A stretch of DNA of 64,000 nt from Marivita sp030148515 (lineage in GTDB: Bacteria; Pseudomonadota; Alphaproteobacteria; Rhodobacterales; Rhodobacteraceae). Under the pieces are notes generated by a model. That model was not told the origin of the DNA, did no database searches, and was given only the letters and a program-made list of their open reading frames with translations. Positions 23,595 to 32,760 of the stretch are shown piece after piece. The position numbers were made by a program, and so were the translations under genes. Position 1 is the stretch's first letter, and every line of letters begins with the position of its first letter. The stretch spans positions 186,001-250,000 of the forward strand of contig NZ_CP180351.1 of the NCBI RefSeq assembly GCF_048006345.1. The letters are read 5' to 3'.

Positions 23595-24257
23595 TCAGGT
23601 AGTCTTGGTTGACCGGACAAGATGCCCACCGATCAACACAAACCAGACGATTGCCCCCAATCCGAACACGGCGCCTGCGAGGTCTCCAATTGCGGGAACC
23701 AGCGTGGCCAGCCCTCCGACGCCAGTAGACAGCCCAACCAAGCTGACAGACACAGGGAGCGCCCGGTGTCTCATGCTCGCGACACTGGCGCACAGGATCC
23801 AGACCGCTCCGGCGATTTCGTTGCCGCCGCCAAGTCCGAGTTCGACGCTCTGCAGCACCGACCACAGAGACGCCGCTGCGTCCGGGTTTTCCGGGTAGAT
23901 TCTGCCCGCCTGTTCAACCGCGACATTGGCGATCATGCCTGCGCCCAGAACCAATGTTGCCCAGATCAGTCCGATCGCATGCGCGACGCTGGCCCATGCG
24001 ACGCTGAAAGGGCGCAGCTTTGCAGACAGGGCGACCACCAGAACCGCCAAGGCCAGCGCATTGGCGATATAGATCGTGGTGTTCCACAGGATGAGCACAC
24101 CGGGACGTGCGTGGATGAAGGCCACCACGGCAGCGGTGTCGATCTCGGTTGTGCCATAGCCCATCGGGGCCAGCAGCGTCAGCAGAAGCGCGAAACCGAA
24201 CAGATAGGTGGCAGCACAGGTCAGCGCGGCCAAGCCTCCAACGCGACTGAGGGTCAT
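23595..24257 (-). CDS. Membrane protein of unknown function (DUF4386-like)
   Basis: The 220-residue protein has about six hydrophobic helices with short loops, starting TLSRVGGLAALTCAATYLFGFALLL. A loop carrying AVEQAGRIYPENPDAAASLWSVLQ lies on one side, and a glycine-rich segment LGLGGGNEIAGAVW follows. The layout resembles DUF4386 proteins but this is a weak call. Its start overlaps the stop of the NAD-binding protein gene by four bases (ATGA), so it is the last gene of the run 25706 to 23595. Confidence 0.65.
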   Translation of the reverse strand: MTLSRVGGLAALTCAATYLFGFALLLTLLAPMGYGTTEIDTAAVVAFIHARPGVLILWNTTIYIANALALAVLVVALSAKLRPFSVAWASVAHAIGLIWATLVLGAGMIANVAVEQAGRIYPENPDAAASLWSVLQSVELGLGGGNEIAGAVWILCASVASMRHRALPVSVSLVGLSTGVGGLATLVPAIGDLAGAVFGLGAIVWFVLIGGHLVRSTKTT

Positions 24258-25129
24258 GTCTGATCTCCTTGGGTGTTAGGTGCAGGCTTGGTCAGGGTTG
24301 TCTTGAACTCATCTGCAAGGCGACGTGTACCGAAGGTGGTTCCAACCATGTCCATCGCGCAGGCCGTTAGGAAAAACTGGAGAGGTCCATGGACGCGCCG
24401 GGGGGTGACCCACGGCAAAACAGCCAACAGGCCTTTTCGAAGCGCGTCGGGAAGGTGTGTGATCCGAGGAGCTGCCGCAACCGTTTCGAACGCTAAGGTG
24501 CCGAGTTCGGTTTGCGTGAAGATCTCTGGCCCTCCCGCGTCGATCCAATCGGCCTCTGCATCGGTTGCATCCGCAACGACACAGGCAAGGTCTGCGCCGT
24601 GAATCGGATTGATCCGAGCGCGCCCTGATCCAAACAGCCAGACACGGCCCGATCTGGCCATCGAAAGGACCTCGTCCATGTCAGAGAAATACCCGGACGG
24701 TGCGATGACCGTAGAGGAGATGCGGGACGCTTTAAGGACATCGACGAAGTCGGCTTTTGCAGCGACCAGCGGAACATTCCGCATCGAGTCGGCATTCAGG
24801 ACGTGGATATAAGCAAACCGACCGACTCCAGCGCGTTCGGCTTCTTGCAGGAGGTTGAGATTGGCCTGGTAGTCCACGTCGTGGTAGCTCAACCCGTCTG
24901 TCTGACGGGTGATCCCGAGCGCAGATACCACCAGATCGGCACCATTCATCAAACCGTGTAGGGTTTGGGGTTGTGTCGCCTGAGCTTCGACAAGGGTGTC
25001 GGCAGATAGCTTGCCTGCGGTCTTGGCATTGCGGACAAGGGCAATCACGTACCACCCGCGTCGACCGTATTCTGCACAGAGATACCGGCCCAAATATCCC
25101 GTCGCGCCAGCAATGAAGACGGTTTTCAT
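24254..25129 (-). CDS. NAD(P)-binding atypical SDR/NmrA-like protein
   Basis: The 291-residue protein starts with the Rossmann motif VFIAGATGYLGRYLC. It also has VVSALGITRQ, a YHDVDYQANLNLL segment like the SDR extended family, and HGADLACVVADA. The catalytic YxxxK of classical SDRs is not clear, which is usual for NmrA-like or atypical SDRs acting in quinone, flavonoid or cofactor-sensing roles. ATG 25129 has an AAAGGA site inside the end of the small upstream frame. It is coupled to the downstream membrane protein. Confidence 0.8.
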   Translation of the reverse strand: MKTVFIAGATGYLGRYLCAEYGRRGWYVIALVRNAKTAGKLSADTLVEAQATQPQTLHGLMNGADLVVSALGITRQTDGLSYHDVDYQANLNLLQEAERAGVGRFAYIHVLNADSMRNVPLVAAKADFVDVLKASRISSTVIAPSGYFSDMDEVLSMARSGRVWLFGSGRARINPIHGADLACVVADATDAEADWIDAGGPEIFTQTELGTLAFETVAAAPRITHLPDALRKGLLAVLPWVTPRRVHGPLQFFLTACAMDMVGTTFGTRRLADEFKTTLTKPAPNTQGDQT

Positions 25130-25140
25130 AGCAATTCCTT

Positions 25141-25317
25141 TCAAAATGCGGCCAGACCCACGACCGCTGGAACAGCGGTGGTGAGAATGGACAGGCACAG
25201 GATCGCCTCACACCGGCGTGATGCGCGGTGTCTGCGGGGCAGGGCGGCATGTGTTCCGGTCAGAAAGCCATGCAGGGCGTCAAACCGGTGGCGGCGCAGT
25301 TCGATGAGATCGGACAT
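25141..25317 (-). CDS. Small membrane protein candidate, 58 residues
   Basis: The frame from ATG 25317 has GGAG eight bases upstream. It fits exactly in the gap between the lipoprotein (stop 25341) and the NAD-binding protein (start 25129). Residues 1-33 are basic and residues 36-58 (AILCLSILTTAVPAVVGLAAF) form one probable membrane helix. I recognise no family. Position, ribosome site and amphipathic layout favour a real gene, but the length leaves room for chance. Confidence 0.45.
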   Translation of the reverse strand: MSDLIELRRHRFDALHGFLTGTHAALPRRHRASRRCEAILCLSILTTAVPAVVGLAAF

Positions 25318-25340
25318 ATCGCGACTCCGTACCAAGTGTT

Positions 25341-25706
25341 TCAGCCGACAACCGGGTGGCCACGGCCACGCAGGCATTCGATGACGATGGCTTTGCGCCG
25401 ATCCGACACATCCACGGCGCTGGCGATGCCACCGGCAAGCGCGCCTGCGATGGCACCGCCGAGCGCGTCGCCATCTTCGTCCATCTCGCCCAACACGGCC
25501 CCGGCACCGGCACCGAGCACGGTAGCACCCATGGTTTCCTGATCGAACTGGCGTTGATTGCGGGCCAGTGCCTGACAGGCCGCCAGATCGCTCTGGAAGG
25601 CCGGATTGGGTGCGCCATCGAGGATCGGAGTGTAATGTGCGCCTGTGTCGGCGCAGGCCGAGATCAAAGTAACAAGGCTTAGCGCGGCGATTGCGGGGTG
25701 TTTCAT
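25341..25706 (-). CDS. Glycine-zipper lipoprotein
   Basis: The 121-residue precursor has a lipoprotein signal with lipobox LISA-C18, a short polar spacer, then two glycine-zipper runs (VLGAGAGAVLGEM and LGGAIAGALAGGIASA) like those in outer-membrane-associated or membrane-spanning hairpin proteins. The C-terminus VIECLRGRGHPVVG is typical of related Rhodobacteraceae proteins. Two further cysteines (C44, C111) could form a disulfide. It heads the run of four small genes ending at 23595. Confidence 0.75.
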   Translation of the reverse strand: MKHPAIAALSLVTLISACADTGAHYTPILDGAPNPAFQSDLAACQALARNQRQFDQETMGATVLGAGAGAVLGEMDEDGDALGGAIAGALAGGIASAVDVSDRRKAIVIECLRGRGHPVVG

Positions 25707-25821
25707 CAGAAGTGTCCTTTTGCATTCGAAATGATGCTGGGGACTTATGAAATCGGGTCAGATGTGGGGATGACCGCTGGTATCAATCAATTGACACTTC
25801 GGGCCACTATGGTCGGCCGTT

Positions 25822-26847
25822 TCAGACGACGGCATCTCGAAAGCCGGTTGGGCTTTGCCCGGTCCAGCGTTTGAACGCGCGGACAAACGAGGAGGCTTCG
25901 GAGAACCCCAACAGATACGCGGTTTCATTCACCGACACCTTGCGGGCGGTCAGATAATCCCGCGCCATGCGTTGACGTAAATCGTCGTGGATTTCCGCAA
26001 AGGTGATGCCTTCCTCCTTGAGTCGCCGATAGAGCGTCTGGCGGCTCATCCCGAGGTCGCGGGCGACCTTGTCCATCGACAGTGACCCCTGATGCAGATC
26101 GGGCAGGATATGCGCTTCGATCCGCGCGCGCAGCGTGTCCTGCGCTCCAAGCTGTTCGAGAAGGGCATCCGCGTGGCGCGTGAACACACCAAAGACATAG
26201 GAGTTGCCCGGCTCGAACTCCGTGTCCTTGGACACCCATACGGGATCGATCCGAAGGGCGTTGCGCTGGGCGTTGAACCGGACCGGGATTTGAAACAGCG
26301 ACGGGTATTCATCGACATGGGGTGGTGGCGCGTAGGTCACCTCCATCTCAAGCGCAAAAGTCCGACCGGGAAAGGATCGACGGAATTCGCTGATGAACCG
26401 CGCAAACGACGCTTCAAGTCCGATATAGTCGGGGCCCTGTACCGGGACATGATCGACGATCCAGACCTCTTTGCCGTCTTGCAGCAGTTCGAAACGGTCA
26501 CGGCCAGCCGGCCCATCGTTGTCTGCCATCAGCCTCAGATAGCGGTTCAACTGTTCGATTGAATGCGGCAGCGACGCGGAATGGTGAACGATCTGCCCCA
26601 CCACGGACATCGTTTCGAGCCGCGACTCGAGCGTGTGCCGTAGCAGCAGTGCCGTGTCGCGCGTCGCATGCATCGCAGCAGCGATCAAAGCTTGATAGGC
26701 GGCTACGGGGATGCGGTTGTCCTGATCCGACAGCAGGTGTTCGTCAAGGCCCGCAGCCCTCAGCAGATCAGTCCGATCTGCGCCCCGTGACACGGCATAG
26801 TCCAGCAACGCCACCACAAATCCGGCGGCCATCATCGGTTGAGACAT
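25822..26847 (-). CDS. AraC family transcriptional regulator
   Basis: The 341-residue regulator has an N-terminal ligand-binding domain of the AraC/OruR-like arabinose_bd type (residues about 20-200) and a C-terminal double helix-turn-helix: MDKVARDLGMSRQTLYRRLKEEGITF and VSVNETAYLLGFSEASSFVRAFKRWTGQSP. It is a single gene with the chemotaxis operon ending 90 bases upstream on the same strand. Its target is not evident; the lipoprotein-containing operon downstream is one option. The effector is unknown. Confidence 0.88.
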   Translation of the reverse strand: MSQPMMAAGFVVALLDYAVSRGADRTDLLRAAGLDEHLLSDQDNRIPVAAYQALIAAAMHATRDTALLLRHTLESRLETMSVVGQIVHHSASLPHSIEQLNRYLRLMADNDGPAGRDRFELLQDGKEVWIVDHVPVQGPDYIGLEASFARFISEFRRSFPGRTFALEMEVTYAPPPHVDEYPSLFQIPVRFNAQRNALRIDPVWVSKDTEFEPGNSYVFGVFTRHADALLEQLGAQDTLRARIEAHILPDLHQGSLSMDKVARDLGMSRQTLYRRLKEEGITFAEIHDDLRQRMARDYLTARKVSVNETAYLLGFSEASSFVRAFKRWTGQSPTGFRDAVV

Positions 26848-26936
26848 GGTTCGCTACCACCTTTGATCCGGTGGCAGCATAGGTCAGCCCTGCAAAGAGA
26901 AGGAACCCCCAAAGCCGCGAAACGGCATGACTTTCT

Positions 26937-28664
26937 TCAGAAGAAGATGTCGTCCAGCGGATCGTCACTTGACGGCGCAGGAGCCTCGGCCTCCGTCATG
27001 ACAGGAGCCTCGGGTTCCACCGCGTTTTCTGCGGGTTTGATCACTTTGCGATGGATGTCGCGTTCCCGTTCCATCGTATAGATTTGGAACACCTCATCAG
27101 CGATGCCATCGACCTTGCCGGTGAATGTCTCTTGTTCGTGCCGAGTGTTGAACATCCGCGCGGTTTTTTCGATCAGATGTGCGTGGTCTGTCACGGGTGC
27201 CAACCATCCCCGAGACTCGTCGAGTGTCGCGCGGATCGTTGCAACGATTTCGGCGCTGCGAGCGGCCTCTCCACCGATTTCCCTCACGCCGTCCGACAAT
27301 TGCCGAACCGCGCCTTCCGGCAGCGCATTTGCGCGTTCGCTTGCCGTTTCAAGCAATCGTATCGTATCGCTGGCCAGGTCCATCATCTCGGTGAGCTCCG
27401 ATTTCACGACGGGCAAGCGGTCCGAGGCATCACGGGCAAGCTGTTGCAACTGACCGGCGATTTCCCGAAGTGCGAGGCCGCGTCGTCCAAGACGGGCGCA
27501 GGCAATCACCGCGTTGATGCCAATCATGCGCATACGCGCTTCAAAGGACTCTCCCGCGGCGATGACCTGCGTCAAGGCTTCGAACTCCTTTGACAGGGTC
27601 TGGGCGAACTGCATCAGAAGGTCCTGTGTCTTGACCGTTTGGGCGATCCTGTCCTCGATCTCTTCCAGCCCAGACTTGAGCTTCCGAGACCCGTTGCGCT
27701 GCTCGAAAATCATCAGGTGATCACGGAGCAGAGTCAGGATGCCGTCCTGCAGGATCCGCGATCCGTCACGGATGTCTTCCACCGCTTCAACATGCAGTTT
27801 CGCAATGTCCTGAATCTGATGCGCCGCCAGCACTTCGAGTGCCTCGGCTTCGTCCGAGGCACCGGGAAGCCGCTCCAGAATGAACATCACATGCTCGAGT
27901 CGCTGGCGCGTGTTGTCGCCGATCTGCAAGCCGGATACGGCGGTGGCCGATGCCGCCATCAGTGACTTAGAACGCTCTGCAACTTCGGCACTCGCGGAGC
28001 CGAGGGTTTTGATATGCTCTTCGAAACTCGCCAATTGCGAATTCAGAGCGGCCACGGGGCCTGCAAGGCTTGAGGTGAGCAAGTCGCCCAAAAACCGGGC
28101 ACGGGTCAGGGCATCGGCGCTGGTTGTCTTGATCCGTTGCATCGCCTCGTCCAACCCGGACAGAATTGTGCCCAGTTCGGCCACAAGGCGCGTCGCATCT
28201 TCGGTGAACCCGGTCAGGTTCGATCCGCTGTCCTCGGGACCGACAGTGATGGCGGCCACTGTGATCCGCGCGTTCAGAACAACGATGTTCATCATCTTGA
28301 GGATGTCACGCAGTTCACGCACCTGCCCGTCGACACCGCGGGCCCGATCCATCAGCGCAGACAGAATTTCAAGCGCTTTGAGAACTTCGTCGGACAGCGA
28401 TCGCATCTCACTGTCATGGAATTGGCCATGCTGGCGCAATTCGGCCAGCGTGCCCTTGGTGTTCATCTCGTCAAACACGGCCAGCACGTTGCGGGTTTGA
28501 CCCAACGCCCCTGACGTGGCCACGAGGTGATCACCCGCTGCCAGAAACACCTCTTCGGTCTTGCGGCACAGATCATGTACCGCGCGTTCACGGTCGGCCG
28601 GAACTTTACCGCCCAGCATTGAGAACGCAGGTTGGGACTGAAGGTCTGTCCAGAAGTCTTTCAT
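26937..28664 (-). CDS. Cytoplasmic chemoreceptor-like coiled-coil protein
   Basis: The 575-residue soluble, mostly helical protein has no membrane span or HAMP domain. Two segments look like degenerate chemoreceptor hairpin tips: residues 124-163 (MMNIVVLNARITVAAI, then GFTEDATRLVAEL) and 378-410 (MIGINAVIACARLGRRGLALREIAGQL), the latter missing the acidic residues usually needed for CheA/CheW contact. A Q-x-x-D motif followed by RQRLEHV (247-259) lies between. The acidic C-terminal tail (SSDDPLDDIFF) could be a tether. It is the last gene of the che operon, four bases after cheB, so a signalling or phosphatase-scaffold role in that pathway is likely but unproven. Confidence 0.6.
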   Translation of the reverse strand: MKDFWTDLQSQPAFSMLGGKVPADRERAVHDLCRKTEEVFLAAGDHLVATSGALGQTRNVLAVFDEMNTKGTLAELRQHGQFHDSEMRSLSDEVLKALEILSALMDRARGVDGQVRELRDILKMMNIVVLNARITVAAITVGPEDSGSNLTGFTEDATRLVAELGTILSGLDEAMQRIKTTSADALTRARFLGDLLTSSLAGPVAALNSQLASFEEHIKTLGSASAEVAERSKSLMAASATAVSGLQIGDNTRQRLEHVMFILERLPGASDEAEALEVLAAHQIQDIAKLHVEAVEDIRDGSRILQDGILTLLRDHLMIFEQRNGSRKLKSGLEEIEDRIAQTVKTQDLLMQFAQTLSKEFEALTQVIAAGESFEARMRMIGINAVIACARLGRRGLALREIAGQLQQLARDASDRLPVVKSELTEMMDLASDTIRLLETASERANALPEGAVRQLSDGVREIGGEAARSAEIVATIRATLDESRGWLAPVTDHAHLIEKTARMFNTRHEQETFTGKVDGIADEVFQIYTMERERDIHRKVIKPAENAVEPEAPVMTEAEAPAPSSDDPLDDIFF

Positions 28665-28668
28665 ATTG

Positions 28669-29766
28669 TCATCCAGCCTTACGGGATTTCGCGCCGTACC
28701 ATGTCATGATTTCACCAGACATCTGCGAAAGGGGGCCAACCTTATCAACGACGCCTGCCTCCGCGGCCGAGCGCGGCATGCCGTAAACCACGCAACTTGC
28801 CTCGTTCTGCGCCACTGTGTAGCCGCCGCACTCCTGGATTTCGCCAAGACATGTCGCGCCATCATCGCCCATCCCGGTGAGAATCATGCCCAAGGCGTTT
28901 TCACCAGCGGCCTGAGCGGCAGACCGGAACAGAATATCGACTGACGGACGGTGGCGAGACACATAGGGTCCGCCCACGATTTCGACGACATAGTGGCGTC
29001 CATCGCGGTGGATCAGCATGTGTTGATCGCCGGGTGCCACGAGCGCACATCCCGGCAGCAGCGGATCGCCGCTGGCGGCTTCTGCCACGTTGATTTCGCA
29101 GCGGTCGTTGAGACGCCGGGCCAGCGGGCCGGTGAATTCCGCCGGCATGTGCTGTACGATGGCGATGCCGGGTGCGTTTCGCGGAAGAGTTGTCAGAACC
29201 TGTCGCAGCGCGTCCGGACCGCCCGTGGACGACCCGATCGCGACAATCGGTGTCGGCCCTGCCTTGCGAACAGCCGGTCGCCTCGGCAGGATCTTGTCAG
29301 GAGAAACGCGCGCATCGCTGCGCCCTTCCTCTGTGTTGACGCCGCGCGCCGATGTGCCGACCGTTTCGCCAACGGCGTTGCGGATCGCCTGACCGATCCG
29401 AAGCGCCGCACGATTACGGGCTTCGGCGGTTGTCAGGTCCGGTTTGGCCAGAACTTCGGCAGCGCCAAGGTCAAGCGCGGTGATCGCAGCGACCGACCCC
29501 TTTTGCGAAATGCTCGAACAGACGACGACCGGTACTGGACACTGGGCCATGATCTTTTTGAGAAAGGTCAGGCCGTCCATGCGTGGCATCTCGATGTCGA
29601 GCAGGATCACGTCCGGCAGGTCGTCGCGCATGCGATCCACGGCAACGAAGGGGTCCTGCGCGGTGCCGAAAAGCGTCAGCCCCGGATCAGCGTTGATGAT
29701 GGCCGAAAAGGCGGTTCTGACGGCAACGCTGTCATCGACGATGAGAACGCTGATAGAATTGGTCAT
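28669..29766 (-). CDS. cheB: Chemotaxis response regulator protein-glutamate methylesterase CheB
   Basis: The 365-residue protein has an N-terminal receiver domain with phospho-acceptor D57 in LLDIEMPRMDG. A linker follows, then the methylesterase domain with the catalytic serine in IGSSTGGPDAL, histidine in IVQHMPAEFT and aspartate in GMGDDGA. It removes methyl groups from chemoreceptor glutamates and deamidates glutamines, setting adaptation. It lies directly after cheR (three-base gap) in the minus-strand che operon. Confidence 0.95.
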   Translation of the reverse strand: MTNSISVLIVDDSVAVRTAFSAIINADPGLTLFGTAQDPFVAVDRMRDDLPDVILLDIEMPRMDGLTFLKKIMAQCPVPVVVCSSISQKGSVAAITALDLGAAEVLAKPDLTTAEARNRAALRIGQAIRNAVGETVGTSARGVNTEEGRSDARVSPDKILPRRPAVRKAGPTPIVAIGSSTGGPDALRQVLTTLPRNAPGIAIVQHMPAEFTGPLARRLNDRCEINVAEAASGDPLLPGCALVAPGDQHMLIHRDGRHYVVEIVGGPYVSRHRPSVDILFRSAAQAAGENALGMILTGMGDDGATCLGEIQECGGYTVAQNEASCVVYGMPRSAAEAGVVDKVGPLSQMSGEIMTWYGAKSRKAG

Positions 29767-29769
29767 TTG

Positions 29770-30621
29770 TTAGGGTTCCTTGCGATAGATCGCGGGGGCG
29801 ACCTGACGGAAATTCGGCATGCGGACGATCATGCTTTCTGAGTTGCCGACGAACAGATGCCCACCTGGTGCAAGATGTCGGCCAACCCGGCGCAGGACGG
29901 TCAATTGATCGTCTGGGTCGAAGTAGATCAGCACATTGCGCAAGAAGATGATGTCGATATCCGTATCGACGTTGTAGTCTTCTTCGATGAGGTTGAGCTT
30001 CTTGAATTGGACGCGGTTGCGCAGCCCGGGAGAAATGCGCCATTTCCCCTGCCATTCGTTCTGGCCTTCGTACAGGTAGCGGTTGCGCAGGGCTGCGGGC
30101 ACCGGCTCGATCACGTTGTGCGAATAGATGGCACGACGCGCGTGTTCGAGAACGCGGTTGGAGATGTCGGTGCCAAGAGCCGCCCAATTGAAGCCGGGAA
30201 AGGACAGCGCGTGTTCGGCAAGGATCATTGCCATACTGAAGGCTTCTGCCCCGTTCGACGCAGCGGCACTCCATACTTTGAACAAACCATTGCGGCCATG
30301 CCGCACCTCGTTCCCCAGAACGACATCGCGCAAATAGTAGAAATGATCGACTTCCCGAAAAAAGTCCGTCTTGTTTGTGGTGACGGTCTCGGCGATGTGC
30401 GGCATCTCGGAATCCAGCCCGCCCTCGGTAAAAAGGTGCCGGAAGTAGTCCTGTGTGTTCTTCAATCCGAGTGCGCGCACGCGGTTGCCAAGGCGCGTCT
30501 CGATCATGTGGCGTTTGGTCTGAGGAATGCAGACGCCAATGGTATCGTGGACCATTCGCACAAATGCGTCGAAGCCAAAGTTTGCTTCGCCTAGAGGAGT
30601 TTGAGTCATGGTGAGGGTCAT
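29770..30621 (-). CDS. cheR: Chemotaxis protein methyltransferase CheR
   Basis: The 283-residue enzyme has the CheR N-terminal helical domain (FVRMVHDTIGVCIPQTKRHMIETRLGNRVR) and the AdoMet domain with AASNGAEAFSMAMIL, DIDIIFLRNVLIYFD and LAPGGHLFVGNSESM. It methylates receptor glutamates. ATG 30621 overlaps the cheW stop by four bases; an in-frame ATG four codons later is an alternative. No C-terminal TPR extension is present. The receptor at 31079-32728 lacks the NWETF docking tail, so docking must be direct. Confidence 0.95.
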   Translation of the reverse strand: MTLTMTQTPLGEANFGFDAFVRMVHDTIGVCIPQTKRHMIETRLGNRVRALGLKNTQDYFRHLFTEGGLDSEMPHIAETVTTNKTDFFREVDHFYYLRDVVLGNEVRHGRNGLFKVWSAAASNGAEAFSMAMILAEHALSFPGFNWAALGTDISNRVLEHARRAIYSHNVIEPVPAALRNRYLYEGQNEWQGKWRISPGLRNRVQFKKLNLIEEDYNVDTDIDIIFLRNVLIYFDPDDQLTVLRRVGRHLAPGGHLFVGNSESMIVRMPNFRQVAPAIYRKEP

Positions 30622-31079
30622 GCCGCGCTAAGTTCCGGTGCAAGACCATCAAACATCCGGTCCATATCAAGTACGGTCACCAAGTCGCCATTACGGCGGC
30701 CAATGCCCGCGATCATGCGATCACGCCAATTGAAAAGACCTGCGTTCGGCAACGGCTCCACGTCGCCGTCCAAGGCCGAGACTTCAATCACCCGGTCCGC
30801 GCGGAAGGCGACAATGGAGCGCTTGCCTTCGGCTTGAACCCAAAGCACGACGATACGTGACATCTCGGTATCGGCCGTTGCTGGCATGCCCAGAAGGGCA
30901 CGCAAATCTGCAACCGGGACGCCATTTCCCCTGACATCAATCATTCCCAACAATTGTGACGGGGCATTCGGCAACCGGGTGATGGGGCGCAGGTCCAGGA
31001 TTTCCTGAACCCGCTCCACCGGCAGCGCGAACAACTCGTTGTCACAGGCAAGTGTCAGAACCGCACCGACGTTTGGCAT
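30618..31079 (-). CDS. cheW: CheW adaptor protein
   Basis: The 153-residue SH3-like coupling protein shows the CheW pattern: VLTLACDNELFALPVERVQEILDL, LLGMIDVRGNGVPVADLRALLG and VLDMDRMFDGLAPE. It links receptors to CheA. It is one of two cheW genes in this operon, which together flank the receptor gene. The start overlaps the receptor stop (TAATG) and its own stop overlaps cheR. Position suggests a paralogue with a distinct receptor or ParP-like role, but that is inference. Confidence 0.92.
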   Translation of the reverse strand: MPNVGAVLTLACDNELFALPVERVQEILDLRPITRLPNAPSQLLGMIDVRGNGVPVADLRALLGMPATADTEMSRIVVLWVQAEGKRSIVAFRADRVIEVSALDGDVEPLPNAGLFNWRDRMIAGIGRRNGDLVTVLDMDRMFDGLAPELSAA

Positions 31080-32728
31080 TACACCGCACTCCGCGCGCGG
31101 AAGTTGCCGTCCAGATCATCTTCGCTGTCGCGCAGGTCGAAGTCGAAGCCACCTTGTGATTTCGTTTCTTTGCTGGCCACGAGACGAATGGACTGCTTGG
31201 CAGGTGCGCGCATGAACACGGGCGTGTCCGCTTGCGCTTCGTCCGCGACACGGAAGAACTTGATCGCGGCCTGAAGCTGCTCGGCCTGGCTGGCAAGGGC
31301 TTCGGCAGTTGTCGACATTTCATCGGCTGCTGACGTGTTTTCCTGGGTCACCTTGTCAAGCTGCTGGATCGCGATGTTCACCTGAGTGGCACCGGCATCC
31401 TGTTCCTGGCTGGCGCGGGAAATCTCGGCGACGAGTTGCGAGGTGCGTTCGATGTCGGGCACCAGTTCCTCGAGCATCGCGCCCGCTTCCTGGGCGGCAC
31501 GTACGGTGTTGCCCGACAAGTTTGAGATCTCGCCTGCAGCGGATTGGCTGCGTTCCGCCAGCTTGCGCACTTCGGACGCCACTACGGCGAAGCCGCGACC
31601 ATGTTCGCCCGCTCGGGCGGCTTCGACCGCTGCGTTCAGAGCAAGGAGGTCTGTCTGACGCGCGATCTCCTGAACCACGAGAATTTTCTCGGCGATGGTC
31701 TGCATCGCGGACACGGCACGGGCCACCGCTTCGCCGCTTTCGCGGGCATCGGATGCGGACTTGAGGGCCATCTTTTCGGTGTCGGACGCGTTCTTTGCGC
31801 TTTGCTTGATGTTGGCTGCCATCTGTTCCATCGAAGCCGAGGCTTCTTCGGTCGAGCTGGCCTGTTCGGTGGCCCCTTGGCTCAGTGCGTCAGATGTCGA
31901 GGACATCTCGGATGCACCATGTGCCACGTCACGGGCGGCTGTGGACACGTTCGCGACCACGTCACGCAGACGCACCACCATCGTGTTGAGAACCCCAAGC
32001 AATTCCCCGATTTCGTCGTTGCTCTTGGAGTCGACGGTCTGGCGCAGGTCGCCATCCGCGACGCTTTCGGCAAGACGCACGGCGGAACTGAGGTCGCGTT
32101 TCATGCGGCTTGTGAACACCCACACAATTCCAAGAGCAGCGAGGATCACCAGCAAGCTGATGCCACCGATTGCCATTTGTGTCTGGCGCGCAATTGTCTG
32201 ACCCGCGATGGTCTGACGTTCGGCTTCGCCGAGCTGATACTCGGTCAATGCGCTCAGGGCTCGGTAGATCGGGTCGATTGATACGAAATAGCTGTCCCGC
32301 ATGAAGTCGCGAACAATTCCACGGTTCTCGGATTGAACAAGCTTGGCAAGTTTCTCCATGGCGTCATCGGCTGCAACCTTGCTCGCGGCCACGGCGTCTT
32401 TAAGGATTACCTCTTCGGGTGTGAGGTATGTCAGCAGATAAGCGCCCCACAGCTCTTCGATCCGTGCGCGCTTGGTCTCCAGAGCGGCTTTCGCCTCTGG
32501 CCACGAGATTTCCCCGGCCCAAACCGCGTCTACCATGATGCGCGGTTCGCTTGTGTAAAGATCGTTGATTTCCTTGAGCTGCTGCACAGGAACAATTCGA
32601 TCGGCAAAAATCGTTTCCATTCGCTCGAGGATGCGTTCCATGCCGAACAGCCCGGCTACACCGACCACGATCATTGCCACGAAAGTCATCGTCTGAAGTG
32701 CAATGATTTTGGTGGACAGGCTGTTCAT
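31079..32728 (-). CDS. Methyl-accepting chemotaxis protein
   Basis: The 549-residue receptor has one N-terminal helix (residues 5-31), a roughly 150-residue periplasmic four-helix sensor region, a second helix (MAIGGISLLVILAALGIVWVF), HAMP, and the signalling domain with the tip EIARQTDLLALNAAVEAARAGEHGRGFAVVASEVRKLA. The C-terminus ends in an acidic linker without an NWETF pentapeptide. ATG 32728 follows GGAGAGGG. Longer starts at 32761 or 32764 overlap the upstream cheW and cannot be excluded. The ligand is unknown. Confidence 0.93.
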   Translation of the reverse strand: MNSLSTKIIALQTMTFVAMIVVGVAGLFGMERILERMETIFADRIVPVQQLKEINDLYTSEPRIMVDAVWAGEISWPEAKAALETKRARIEELWGAYLLTYLTPEEVILKDAVAASKVAADDAMEKLAKLVQSENRGIVRDFMRDSYFVSIDPIYRALSALTEYQLGEAERQTIAGQTIARQTQMAIGGISLLVILAALGIVWVFTSRMKRDLSSAVRLAESVADGDLRQTVDSKSNDEIGELLGVLNTMVVRLRDVVANVSTAARDVAHGASEMSSTSDALSQGATEQASSTEEASASMEQMAANIKQSAKNASDTEKMALKSASDARESGEAVARAVSAMQTIAEKILVVQEIARQTDLLALNAAVEAARAGEHGRGFAVVASEVRKLAERSQSAAGEISNLSGNTVRAAQEAGAMLEELVPDIERTSQLVAEISRASQEQDAGATQVNIAIQQLDKVTQENTSAADEMSTTAEALASQAEQLQAAIKFFRVADEAQADTPVFMRAPAKQSIRLVASKETKSQGGFDFDLRDSEDDLDGNFRARSAV

Positions 32729-32760
32729 GAACCCTCTCCGTGTTTTTGTTTTCTGTGTCA

